Source of the DNA: Pelomonas cellulosilytica
GTDB taxonomy: Bacteria; Pseudomonadota; Gammaproteobacteria; Burkholderiales; Burkholderiaceae_C
Direction of reading: 5' to 3'
NCBI RefSeq assembly: GCF_021353265.1
Contig: NZ_JAJTWU010000003.1
Coordinates: 186,001 to 250,000 of the forward strand
Length of the DNA stretch: 64,000 bases
Position 1 is the stretch's first letter. Every line of letters starts with the position of its first letter. The position numbers were made by a program, and so were the translations under genes. Shown here piece by piece: positions 55,496-64,000 of this stretch. The notes under the pieces were generated by a model that was not told the origin of the DNA, ran no database searches, and saw nothing but the letters and a program-made list of their open reading frames with translations.

Positions 55496-57361
55496 TCATG
55501 CGGCCGGCCCCGCGAAGAGCGCACTGTCGGTGCGCAGCCGGTGTTCGTCGCCGACGCGGCGCAACAGGCCGACGCGGTCGAAGTGTTCCAGATGTTGGAT
55601 AGCGCGCTTGCGGCCCAGACCCGTGGCGTCGCGGAACGCAGCCGCCGTCACATTGCCGTGCTCGACGTGGATGGCGCGCGCGAGGCCAGCCAGCCGCGTC
55701 ATCGTCGCAGTGTCGCAGTACAGGTCCTTCACGACCTGGTGCAGCTCGCCCTGGCGCGCGAGACGGGCCAGCGTGGCGCGCATCAGCGGCTCGGGCTCGC
55801 CGCAGTCCTTGGCGAGGTCGCGTGCCCAGGCGCCCTCGGCGCCGGCCTCGGCCAGGCGCGGCGCCACCTTCTGCGCAATGCGTTGCTCCACGGCGGACAG
55901 CTGCACGCCGTGCTCCGGCAGGTGCACGAAGGCGCCGCGCACGGCGACGCGGCCGGTGGCGCGCAGATCGCCCAGCACGTCGCGCCACAGCGGCTCGGCC
56001 ATGCGGGGCGCGACAAGGCGGCGCAGCCGGGCTGCATCGGGCCCGAGTTCGTCCGGCGACCTGGCGTGGAACTCGGCCAGCGCGGCCAGCAGCCGTTCGG
56101 CCAGCGCAGCGCTGGCGGCCTCGCCCAGCGCCCAGCCCTGCAGCGGCTCGGTCAGCCCCTCGGCCTGCGCGAAGCGAGCCAGATCCAGCCCCAGCCGGCA
56201 CAGGCCCAGCAGGCGCTCGCGGCGGCGCGCGGCAGTAGGCAGCTCGCAGGCGGCCAGCTCGTCCAGGCGTTCCGGCGTGCGGCGGTAGCGCGCCGGCGCG
56301 AACGGGTCCAGCACAAGGCCGCCGGCCAGCGTGCGCGTGGCGCCGGCATCGCGCAGCACGAGACGGTCACCGCGCCAGGCGCCCACGGGAGCGTGGCAGA
56401 CCAGCTGGACGCGGCCCGAATCGCCGGGCTCGATCTGCTCGCCATCCAGCACCGCCACGCTGGCCGTGGTGCTCTGGGCGCCGAGGTGCAGGTGCACCCG
56501 CGTGCCCGAGCGCAGCGGCTTGGCCTCGCCCGCCCACAGGCGCAGGCGGGCGTCGAATCGGTCCGTGGCCAGCGCCACATGAGGCGCCGTCAGCCAGGCG
56601 CCGCGGGCTACCTCGTCCTTGGCAATACCCGCCAGCGCGACGGCACTGCGTTGACCGGCATGAGCACGCTCAACGACGCGGTTCTGCGCGTGCAGACTGC
56701 GCACACGGGCGGGGCGCCCTGACAACACCAGCTCGTCGCCCACAGCGATCTCGCCGGCATGAAGAGTGCCGGTGACGACGGTACCGACACCGTCGAGCGT
56801 GAAGGCGCGGTCCACCGCAAGCCGCGGCGCGAGGCCGTGGACATGGCGCGAAGGCAAATGACGCGCGGCGTCGAACAGCAGCTCACGCAGCTCATCGACC
56901 CCATGCCCGGCATGCGCCGAAACGACGAGGATGGGCGAGGCGTCCAGCCCCGTGCCGGCGAGCAACGCGCGCACCTCAGCCGTCAGCGCCTCGATGCGGC
57001 CGGGCTCGGCGCGGTCGGCCTTAGTGATGGCAACGGCGCCGTGCGTGACACCCAGCAGGCTCAGCACGGCCAGGTGCTCGCGGGTCTGCGGCATGACGCC
57101 ATCGTCGGCTGCGACGAGCAGCAGCGCGAAGTCGATGCCGCTGGCGCCGGCCAGCATCGTGTGGACGAGCTTCTCGTGGCCGGGCACGTCGATGAATCCC
57201 AGGCGCTCGCCATGACCCGGCACGTCCAGGTAGGCATAGCCCAGCTCGATGCTGATTCCACGCGCCTTTTCCTCGGGCAGGCGGTCGGTGTCGATGCCGG
57301 TCAGCGCACGCACGAGCGTGGTCTTGCCGTGATCGATGTGACCGGCGGTGCCGACGATCAT
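55496..57361 (-). CDS. selB: selenocysteine-specific elongation factor SelB
   Basis: Delivers Sec-tRNA to UGA codons by binding SECIS hairpins. 621 aa. N-terminal EF-Tu-like GTPase with GTAGHIDHGKTTLVRAL, DVPGHEK and TKAD; EF-Tu domains 2-3; then a C-terminal string of winged helices (DATGLGRKRAIQHLEHFDRVGLLRRVGDEH) that bind the SECIS. The ATG at 57359-57361 overlaps the selA stop by 4 bp. Full length for the family. Confidence 0.97.
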   Translation of the reverse strand: MIVGTAGHIDHGKTTLVRALTGIDTDRLPEEKARGISIELGYAYLDVPGHGERLGFIDVPGHEKLVHTMLAGASGIDFALLLVAADDGVMPQTREHLAVLSLLGVTHGAVAITKADRAEPGRIEALTAEVRALLAGTGLDASPILVVSAHAGHGVDELRELLFDAARHLPSRHVHGLAPRLAVDRAFTLDGVGTVVTGTLHAGEIAVGDELVLSGRPARVRSLHAQNRVVERAHAGQRSAVALAGIAKDEVARGAWLTAPHVALATDRFDARLRLWAGEAKPLRSGTRVHLHLGAQSTTASVAVLDGEQIEPGDSGRVQLVCHAPVGAWRGDRLVLRDAGATRTLAGGLVLDPFAPARYRRTPERLDELAACELPTAARRRERLLGLCRLGLDLARFAQAEGLTEPLQGWALGEAASAALAERLLAALAEFHARSPDELGPDAARLRRLVAPRMAEPLWRDVLGDLRATGRVAVRGAFVHLPEHGVQLSAVEQRIAQKVAPRLAEAGAEGAWARDLAKDCGEPEPLMRATLARLARQGELHQVVKDLYCDTATMTRLAGLARAIHVEHGNVTAAAFRDATGLGRKRAIQHLEHFDRVGLLRRVGDEHRLRTDSALFAGPAA

Positions 57362-58794
57362 GCGAGTGCGTCCTTCAAGGCCGGCAGTTGCGCGGTCAGC
57401 AGCGCCGGCTCTTCCAGGCATCGCAGATCCAGCAGAAGGCGTTGCTCGTTCAGCCGTCCGATGACGGGCCGCGGCAGCCCGCGCAGCGCGATGGCCAGCG
57501 CCTCCAGCGTGCGGCCTTTGCCATCCACGGGGTTGATGGCCAGGCCTGCGGACGGCAGGCGCTCGACCGGCAGCGAGCCGGAGCCGATCTGGCTCTGCAA
57601 CACGACCGTCTCGACCGTGAAGCGCGGCGCCAAGGCGGCGGCCATGTCGGGCAGCAGTCGCTGGGCCAGCGCGGCGATTTGCGCCTGCGACCGCGTCAGC
57701 AGCCGCAGCGTGGGCAGGTCCTGAACGAGCCGCTCGGGCCGCAGATACAGCCGCAGCGTGGCCTCCAGCGCGGCGAACGGCAGCTTGGACAGCCGCAGCG
57801 CGCGCTTCATCGGGAACTTGCGGATGCGGCCCACGGCCTCGCGGCTGCCGACGATGAGACCAGCCTGCGGGCCGCCCAGCAGCTTGTCGCCGCTGAACGT
57901 GACGACGTCGCAGCCGGCGGCCAGCATCTGCTGCGGCATCGGCTCGGCCGGCAGGCCCAGCGCGGCCATGTCCACCAGCGCACCGCTGCCGAGGTCGGTC
58001 ATCAGCGGCACGCCGGCACGGCGTGCGATGGGTGCCAGCGTCGCCTCGTCCACCGACGACGTGAAGCCCTGCACCTGGTAGTTGCTGGTGTGGACCTTGA
58101 CGATGAGGCCGGTGCGCGGCGTGAGGGCCTGCTCATAGTCACGCGGGTGCGTGCGGTTGGTCGTGCCCACCTCCACGAGCGTGGCGCCGGCCGCGCTCAT
58201 CACGTCCGGCATGCGGAAGGCGCCGCCGATCTCCACCAGCTCGCCGCGCGACACGATGGCTTCCCGCCCACGCGCCAGCGCCGCGATGCCCAGCAGCACG
58301 GCGGCGGCGTTGTTGTTAACGACGGTCGCCGCCTCGGCGCCGGTCAGCTCGCACAGCAGGTCTTCGATGAGGTCGTCACGGTCGCCGCGGCCTCCGGTGT
58401 CGAGGTCGAACTCGAGGTTGTTGGGTGAGCCGGTCAGCGCCAGCACCTGCTGCAACGCCGCGTCGGCCAGCAGCGAGCGGCCGAGGTTGGTGTGGATGAC
58501 GGTGCCCGTCAGGTTGAGCACCGCGCGCATGGCCGGCTGCATGCGCGCCTGCACGCGGGTCGCCAGCGTTCGCGCCAGACCACTCAGCTCGGCACGAAGC
58601 AGCTCGCCGGCCACGGCGCGGCTGCGCAGCGCGTCCAGCAGCGCCCTCGCCTCGCGCGCGACCAGCGTATGACCGTGCTCGATCACCAGCGGCGCGCAAT
58701 CGCGCAGCAGCTTGTCGAGCGCTGGCAGTTCCTTGGGGGCCGCTTTGTCGGGGGCCTTGGAACCGTGGACCACGGATTCGTCGGGCGCCGTCAT
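57358..58794 (-). CDS. selA: L-seryl-tRNA(Sec) selenium transferase SelA
   Basis: PLP enzyme that turns Ser-tRNA-Sec to Sec-tRNA-Sec with selenophosphate. 478 aa. The PLP lysine is in VTFSGDKLLGGPQAGLIVG (about residue 300); other motifs are VLNLTGTVIHTNLGRSLL, ATVVNNNAAAVLL and KVHTSNYQVQGF. The ATG overlaps the fdhE stop by one base (TGATG). Needs selenophosphate from SelD, which is not in the window. Confidence 0.98.
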   Translation of the reverse strand: MTAPDESVVHGSKAPDKAAPKELPALDKLLRDCAPLVIEHGHTLVAREARALLDALRSRAVAGELLRAELSGLARTLATRVQARMQPAMRAVLNLTGTVIHTNLGRSLLADAALQQVLALTGSPNNLEFDLDTGGRGDRDDLIEDLLCELTGAEAATVVNNNAAAVLLGIAALARGREAIVSRGELVEIGGAFRMPDVMSAAGATLVEVGTTNRTHPRDYEQALTPRTGLIVKVHTSNYQVQGFTSSVDEATLAPIARRAGVPLMTDLGSGALVDMAALGLPAEPMPQQMLAAGCDVVTFSGDKLLGGPQAGLIVGSREAVGRIRKFPMKRALRLSKLPFAALEATLRLYLRPERLVQDLPTLRLLTRSQAQIAALAQRLLPDMAAALAPRFTVETVVLQSQIGSGSLPVERLPSAGLAINPVDGKGRTLEALAIALRGLPRPVIGRLNEQRLLLDLRCLEEPALLTAQLPALKDALA

Positions 58795-59804
58795 CAGTGG
58801 GCCTGTCCGGGCGGTGGCGACTCGTCAGGGTCGCCGAACAGCAGCAGCAGGTTGACGCCGTGGCGTTGCAGGCCACCGCCTTCCTCAGGGTCACTGACGA
58901 GCAGGTCAAGCGTCACGGTGGCGAGGTCGTCGGCGACCGGCTCTGCGCCGTTGTCGCGCGCAGGGTGCAGCAGCTTGAGGTAGTGGCCGCATTCGCTGCA
59001 GCACTCGGCCTGCACAACGGCGTCGGTCGTCGTGCCCGCGCCGTCGTTGGCCGCGACCAGGCTTTGCAGCGAGATGCCCTTAGTGCCTTGGCAGTGCGTG
59101 CACTTCACGCGCACGTAGTGCCACTGCGTAGCGCACAGGCCGCAGGCGAGGTAGCGCGCGCCGTCGGCGCCCAGCCGCTCGATGGACGCCACCGGCCGCG
59201 AGCCGCAGCAGGGGCACAACGTCGCGTCGTCGATGCGGCCGAACGGCGCGACGGGGCCGTCGGCATGAGCGGCAGCCGTCTGCCGCACGAGCCGCACGAA
59301 ATGCAGCTGCAGGCCGGCTGCGATGAGTGGCGCGGTGGCGAGGTCCAGCCCGAACATGGCACCGGACAGCAGGCGGCCGGCCTGGGTGTCCAGGTGGTCG
59401 TCGCTGGCGGCGGCGAGTTGCAGCGCCGCCGACCTGGCCGGGCCGTCGGCGAGGTGACGGGCCAGATCAGCCAGCAGCGTGCGCAGCGACTCGCGCCACA
59501 CCGCACCGCGCGGCCAGCGGTCGGCCGGCAGCAACGGCAGCCCATCGCGGGCGGCGGCTTCGATCTGTTCCGCAGTGGGCAGCGGCACGGGGACGCCGGC
59601 GACCAGCGCGCTGTGCTGGGCGTCGGCCAGCTCGGCGATGAAGCGCAGGAAGTCGCCCATTGCATGGCCCTCGGCCAGCGTGCGCAGGCGCAGCGCGCGC
59701 TCGGCGAACACGCCCGGTTCAGACAGGTGCAGGAAGCTGACCTGCTCGCCCGCGCGAACAGCGATCTCTTCGGGACTGAGGATCTTCTGGGGGCTGGCGG
59801 TCAT
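58794..59804 (-). CDS. fdhE: formate dehydrogenase maturation protein FdhE
   Basis: 336 aa cytoplasmic protein needed for active membrane formate dehydrogenases. The C-terminal part has rubredoxin-like metal sites: LCPCCGSRPVAS, CGLCATQWHYVRVKCTHCQG and CCSECGHYLKLL. The ATG at 59802-59804 overlaps the gamma-subunit stop by 4 bp. Bridges structural genes and selAB. Confidence 0.95.
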   Translation of the reverse strand: MTASPQKILSPEEIAVRAGEQVSFLHLSEPGVFAERALRLRTLAEGHAMGDFLRFIAELADAQHSALVAGVPVPLPTAEQIEAAARDGLPLLPADRWPRGAVWRESLRTLLADLARHLADGPARSAALQLAAASDDHLDTQAGRLLSGAMFGLDLATAPLIAAGLQLHFVRLVRQTAAAHADGPVAPFGRIDDATLCPCCGSRPVASIERLGADGARYLACGLCATQWHYVRVKCTHCQGTKGISLQSLVAANDGAGTTTDAVVQAECCSECGHYLKLLHPARDNGAEPVADDLATVTLDLLVSDPEEGGGLQRHGVNLLLLFGDPDESPPPGQAH

Positions 59805-60424
59805 TGCTTACCGGTCATCTCGCGGTGCCACAGTGCGTGATTCTGACGCGCCCAGCCTTCGGTGACCGTGCCGCGCGTCATCGCGCGGATGGTGCCCTTG
59901 ACCCAGATCGCGGCGTAAATGTGGATGATGACGCTGAAAATCAACGCCGTGGCCGAGGCCGCGTGCAGCAGCACGGCGATGCGCCGCAGCAGGATGGGGA
60001 AGGCATTGGCGAACCAGGGCTGCCAGAACATGAAGCCCGTCACCACCAGCACCAGCAGGCTCAGCGCCATGACCCAGAAGATGCCCTTCTGGCCAGCGTT
60101 GTAGCGGCCCACCGGCGGCATGCTCGCCTTGTCGCCGCGCAGCATGTCGGCGCTGTGCGCGACCCACTCGCGGTCGGCCTCGTTGAGCACGTTGTGACGC
60201 CACAGCCGCACGAACATGCCGATGAAGCTGGCCGCCATCAGCACGCCCATGAAGGGGTGCAGGATGCGGGCCCAGGTGCCGCCGCCGAACAACCCGCTCA
60301 GGAAGAACAAGCTGGGGTGGAAGAAGGCCAGGCCCGAAAGCCCGGCCCCCAGGAAGAAGAGCACGATCAACCAGTGGTTGGTGCGCTCGCTCGCGCTGTA
60401 GCGCAGCAGAAAGCGGGTGGCCAT
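59801..60424 (-). CDS. fdnI: formate dehydrogenase-N gamma subunit (cytochrome b556)
   Basis: 207 aa, four transmembrane helices. Begins RYSASERTNHWLIVLFFLGAGL and has HPFMGVLMAASF, GRYNAGQKGIFWVM and LLHAASATALIFSVIIHIYAA, with His residues that would bind two b hemes. Passes electrons from the beta subunit to quinone in the inner membrane. The ATG at 60422-60424 lies 12 bp after the beta stop. Confidence 0.95.
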   Translation of the reverse strand: MATRFLLRYSASERTNHWLIVLFFLGAGLSGLAFFHPSLFFLSGLFGGGTWARILHPFMGVLMAASFIGMFVRLWRHNVLNEADREWVAHSADMLRGDKASMPPVGRYNAGQKGIFWVMALSLLVLVVTGFMFWQPWFANAFPILLRRIAVLLHAASATALIFSVIIHIYAAIWVKGTIRAMTRGTVTEGWARQNHALWHREMTGKQ

Positions 60425-60436
60425 GGTGGGCTCCCT

Positions 60437-61351
60437 TCAGGCGGTGGGATGGTCAGCGTCGTCGCGGGCGAGGTTGCGATCCGACTTGGGATCGTCCGGG
60501 TCCTCGACAGGGCCGACGCGGGTGTAGTGGAAGAAACCGGCAATGGCCGCGCCGATCATGGCCGCCACAGCCAGCGGCTTGGCCGCGCCCTTCCAAAGCG
60601 AGACCAGTGGGCTGATCTTGGGCTCGGCGGGCAGGCCGTGATAGAGCTCGGGCTTGTCGGCATGCTGCAGCACGTAGACGACGTGCGTGCCGCCCACGCC
60701 GGGCGGGTCGTACACGCCCGCGTTGGCATAGCCGCGGTCCTTCAGATCGGTCACGCGCTCGGCGCCGTAGTCGAGCATGTCCTCCTTGGTGCCGAAGCGG
60801 ATCGCGCCCGTCGGGCAGGCTTTGGCGCAGGCCGGCTCCAGGCCCACGCCGACGCGGTCGGAGCACAGGCTGCACTTGTAGGCCTTGTTGTCAACCTTGC
60901 TCAGCCGTGGCACGTCGAAGGGGCAGCCCGTCACGCAGTTGCCGCAGCCGACGCAGTGCTCGGAGATGAAGTCCACGATGCCGTTCGTGTATTTGACGAT
61001 GGCGCCGGGGGCCGGGCAGCTCTTCAGGCAGCCCGGGTCCTCGCAGTGCATGCAGCCGTCCTTGCGGATCAGCCATTCCAGCTTGCCCTGCTCCACCTCC
61101 ACCTCAGAGTAGCGCATGACCGTCCAGCTCTGTGGCGTCAGGTCGCGCGGGTTGTCGTAGGTGCCGTGGTTCTCGCCGACTTCGTCACGCAAGTCGTTCC
61201 ACTGCATGCAGGCCACCTGACAGGCCTTGCAGCCGATGCAGGAGGACACGTCGATGAGCTTGGCGACCTCGGCGACGTGCCGACGCGCCTCGGGCGGCTG
61301 GGTGGTGGTGGCCGAGCGCTTGGCGATGTCGAGGGATTGGAGTGAGGACAT
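60437..61351 (-). CDS. fdxH: formate dehydrogenase-N beta subunit, four [4Fe-4S]
   Basis: 304 aa. Four ferredoxin-type cysteine motifs: [37 protein letters not shown] and CSLCSDRVG...CAKACP. A C-terminal helix ([20 protein letters not shown]) anchors it to the membrane. The ATG at 61349-61351, two bases after the fdnG stop, has GAGAAGG as ribosome-binding site; a TTG two codons upstream overlaps that stop and is less likely. Confidence 0.96.
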   Translation of the reverse strand: MSSLQSLDIAKRSATTTQPPEARRHVAEVAKLIDVSSCIGCKACQVACMQWNDLRDEVGENHGTYDNPRDLTPQSWTVMRYSEVEVEQGKLEWLIRKDGCMHCEDPGCLKSCPAPGAIVKYTNGIVDFISEHCVGCGNCVTGCPFDVPRLSKVDNKAYKCSLCSDRVGVGLEPACAKACPTGAIRFGTKEDMLDYGAERVTDLKDRGYANAGVYDPPGVGGTHVVYVLQHADKPELYHGLPAEPKISPLVSLWKGAAKPLAVAAMIGAAIAGFFHYTRVGPVEDPDDPKSDRNLARDDADHPTA

Positions 61352-61353
61352 GG

Positions 61354-64000
61354 TCAAGCCTTCTCAAGGTTCACGGTGAAGCTCTTGAACTCGGGGGTCT
61401 GCGTGTTGGCGTCGCCCACGAAGGGGGTCAGTGTGTTCACGAGATAGCCCGGCTTGGCCACGCCGACAAAGCCCCAGTGGTTGGGCAGGCCGACCGTGTG
61501 CACGCGCTTGCCGTCCACGTCCAGCGACGCGATGCGCTTGGTCACGACGGCCACGGCCTTGATGAAGCCGCGGTTGCTGCTCACCTTGACCCAGTCGCCG
61601 TTCGCAATGCCCTTCTCCTTGGCCAGTTCCTCGCCGATCTCGACGAACTGCTGCGGCTGAACCACCGCCGACGTGAGCACGTTCTTTGTCCAGTAGTGGA
61701 AGTGCTCGGTCAGCCGGTAGCTGGTAGCGACGTACGGGAAGTCCTTGGGCTTGCCGAAGGCCTCCAGGTCACCCTTGAACACGCGCGCGGCCGGATTGCT
61801 CTTCGCCTTGGCATTGTTCGGGTGCATGGGGTTGACGGCCAGCGGTGACTCGAAGGGCTCGTAGTGCTCGGGCAGCGGGCCGTCCACCATGCCGCTGGGC
61901 GCGAACAGCCGGGCCACGCCCTCAGACGTCATGATGAAGGGCCGTACCGCGTCCGCGTCCGTCGGGTTGGCGTCGGGGCGGATGTCGGGTACGTCAGAGC
62001 CGCCCCATTTCTCGCCGTTCCAGGCCACCAGCTTGCGCTTGCCGTTCCAGGGCTTGCCGTTGGTGTCGCAGGACGCCGCGTTGTAGAGCACGCGGCGGTT
62101 GGCCGGCCAGGCCCAGGCCCAGTTCAGCGTCTGGCCGATGCCGTACGGGTCGCTGTTGTCGCGGCGGGCCATCTGGTTGCCGGCCTGTGTCCAGGCGCCG
62201 GCGTAGATCCAGCAGCCGGAGGACGTGCTGCCGTCGTCGCGCAGCAAGCCGAAGCCGCTGAGCTGCTCGCCCGCCTTGGCCAGGACCTTGGTCGGGTCCT
62301 TGGGGTCGGTCACGTCGGCCAGCGCCTTGCCGTTGTACTCCTTGGCCAGCTCTTCGGCCGAGGGGTTGGTTGGCTGCAGGTAGGGCCAGCTGAGATTGAC
62401 GATGGGGTCGGGGAAGGCGCCGCCCTCCTTCGCGTACAGCGCCCGCATGCGCGTGAACAGCTCGGCGACGATCTCCGGGTCGCCCTTGGCCTCGCCCGGG
62501 GGCTCGGCGCCCTTCCAGTGCCACTGCAGCCAGCGGCCGGAGTTCGTCAGCGAGCCGTCTTCCTCCGCGAAGCAGGTGCTGGGGAAGCGGAAGACCGTCG
62601 TCTTGATGTCCTCGCTCTTCACGTCGTGGTGCTCGCCGTGGTTCTTCCAGAACTCGGCGGTCTCGGTGTTGAGCGGGTCGATGATGACCAGGAACTTCAG
62701 CTTGCTGAGGCCGTCGACGATCTTCTTCTTGTTCGGGAAGCTGCCCACCGGGTTGAAGCCCTGGCAGATGTAGCCGTTGAGCTTGCCCTGGTTCATCAGC
62801 TCGAACGTCTGCAGCACGTCGTAAGCCTTGTCCCATTTCGGCAGGTAGTGGAAGGCCCAGTCGTTCTCGGCTGTCGCGGCCTTGCCCCACCAGGCCTTCT
62901 GCTGGCTCACGAAGAACTTCGGATAGTTCTGCCAGAAGCTCATCTGGCCTGGGCGCAGCGGTTTGAGCGCCCGGGTCTTGTAGTAGGTCTCCAGGTCCTG
63001 CTCGCTGTCGCGGGCCAGGCTCATATAGCCGGTCAACGACGTGGACAGCAGCCCCAGGTCGGTCAGGCCCTGGATGTTGCTGTGGCCGCGCAGCGCGTTC
63101 ATGCCGCCACCGGGCAGGCCGATGTTGCCCAGCAGCAGCTGCATGATCGCGCCGGTCCGGATGATCTGCGAGCCCTGGCTGTGCTGCGTCCAGCCGAGCG
63201 CGTACATGATCGTCATGACCTTGTTTGGCCGCGACGTCTCCGCAATCATTTCGCAGACCTTCAGGAACTTGTCCTGCGGCGTACCAGTGATCTTGCTGAC
63301 CTGCTCGGGCGTGTAGCGCGAATAGTGCGCCTTCATGATGTTGAGCACGCAGCGCGGATGCTCGAGCGTCGGGTCGACCTTGGCAAAGCCCTTGTCGTCC
63401 AGCTCGTAGCCCCAGCTCTTGTTGTCGTAGCGGCGCTTGGCCTCGTCGTAGCCGCTGAACAAGCCGTCCTGGAACTGGTAGGCCTCGCCGACGATGAAGC
63501 TGGCGTTGGTGTAGTTCTTGACGTACTCCGTCTGGATCTTGTTGTGCGTCAGCAGGTAGTTGATGACACCGCCCAGGAAGGCGATATCAGACCCCGCACG
63601 GATGGGCGCGTAGTAGTCGCTCATCGCGGCCGAGCGCGTGAAGCGCGGGTCCACGACGATGAGACGGGCCTTGTTGTGGTGCTTGGCTTCGATGACCCAC
63701 TTGAAACCGCAAGGGTGGGCCTCGGCGGCGTTGCCGCCCATGATGAGCACGAGGTCTGCGTTCTTGATGTCCACCCAGTGGTTGGTCATCGCGCCGCGGC
63801 CGAACGTCGGGGCCAGACTGGCCACCGTCGGGCCGTGTCAAACACGTGCCTGGTTGTCGAATGCAAGCATCCCCATCGAGCGCATCGCCTTGTGGGTGAT
63901 GTAGCCCGATTCGTTGGAAGAAGCGCTGGCGCACAGCATGCCGGTCGTGAGCCAGCGGTTGACGGGCTTGCCGTCGGCGTTGGTCGTCTGGAAGTTGGCG
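61354..64000 (-). CDS. fdnG: selenocysteine formate dehydrogenase-N alpha subunit, 5' end outside window
   Basis: Periplasmic catalytic subunit oxidising formate to CO2, with bis-MGD molybdenum and a [4Fe-4S] cluster. About 881 residues are visible. An in-frame TGA at 63838-63840 falls exactly at the Sec position of FdnG (DNQARV-Sec-HGPTVA), so the gene is not broken. Conserved [44 protein letters not shown] and [20 protein letters not shown] follow. The family is about 1015 aa, so about 140 residues, including the Tat signal, lie beyond the edge. Operon: fdnG-fdxH-fdnI-fdhE-selA-selB-selC. Confidence 0.97.
63801..63840 (-). promoter_or_regulatory. SECIS element and UGA(Sec) codon in fdnG
   Basis: The UGA is followed at once by a hairpin-forming stretch. 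The inner stem is GGCC / GGCC around an apical loop AGUCU (63815-63819); outer bases CCGA / UCGG also pair. Bacterial SECIS elements have this place (just 3' of UGA) and a loop with a GU pair, and E. coli fdnG has GGUCU there. SelB from this operon should bind it. Confidence 0.88.

Noticed and set aside
61352-61357. TTG start for fdxH, two codons upstream
   Set aside because: The ATG at 61351 has GAGAAGG at proper distance and the TTG overlaps the fdnG stop; ATG is preferred.
63838-63840. Stop codon splitting fdnG, as sign of a pseudogene
   Set aside because: The UGA is at the known Sec position, followed by a SECIS-like hairpin, and the frame is open and conserved on both sides.

Overview
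This is a high-GC (about 68-70 %) bacterial chromosome segment with dense, often overlapping genes. Protein content points to a betaproteobacterium of the order Burkholderiales (Rubrivivax/Roseateles/Leptothrix-like): a phenylacetate catabolon under a TetR-type PaaR, a urease cluster, PEP-CTERM proteins, and a formate dehydrogenase-N with a selenocysteine system. No plasmid or phage backbone genes are seen.

Layout. 1-1.2 kb: 5' part of prpE (propionyl-CoA synthetase), then an NlpC/P60 hydrolase. 2.3-9.4 kb: leftward paaGABCDE-paaR-paaZ operon with a sigma70-like promoter and a perfect 16-bp palindromic operator in front of it. 9.4-13.6 kb: PfkB sugar kinase; moaA, a small membrane protein, mobA and a GNAT gene as an overlapping run (molybdenum cofactor synthesis); a YceI-like lipoprotein. 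13.6-17.4 kb: Mpo1-like, TerC, an alpha/beta hydrolase and a VOC protein. 17.4-20.3 kb: urease accessory operon ureEFGD. 20.3-24.4 kb: AbrB/Doc toxin-antitoxin pair, orphan ParB-like protein, oleate hydratase, esterase. 24.4-44.2 kb: CaiB-type CoA-transferase, CPBP protease, PAP2 phosphatase with a beta-repeat tail, GH30 xylanase with an upstream xyl-box-like site, K+ channel, M3 and M13 peptidases, phospholipase A1, two PEP-CTERM proteins, a beta-propeller sensor kinase and an OmpA lipoprotein.

45.1-48.9 kb is the most rearranged part. A tandem duplication appears to run from a 74-bp element into the 3' end of ureC. It leaves a 402-bp second copy of the ureC 3' end (10 mismatches, constant 2230-bp offset), a PEP-CTERM gene in one unit, and in the other unit an unrecognised 370-aa gene followed by a relic of the PEP-CTERM tail. 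48.5-51.1 kb: urease structural genes ureA, a tiny His-rich membrane ORF, ureB and ureC, about 28 kb from their accessory genes.

51.2-64 kb is a single-strand selenium/formate block, transcribed leftward as fdnG(Sec)-fdxH-fdnI-fdhE-selA-selB-selC(tRNA-Sec)-PhnD/C/E-like transporter-YdjA-like nitroreductase. fdnG has an in-frame UGA followed by a SECIS-like hairpin. selC lies 7 bp after selB and folds into a full tRNA-Sec. The transporter genes are continuous with it and resemble the family annotated as putative selenate transporters, so this block may couple selenium uptake, selenocysteine synthesis and the selenoenzyme that uses it. MoaA and MobA from 10-12 kb would supply the bis-MGD cofactor.
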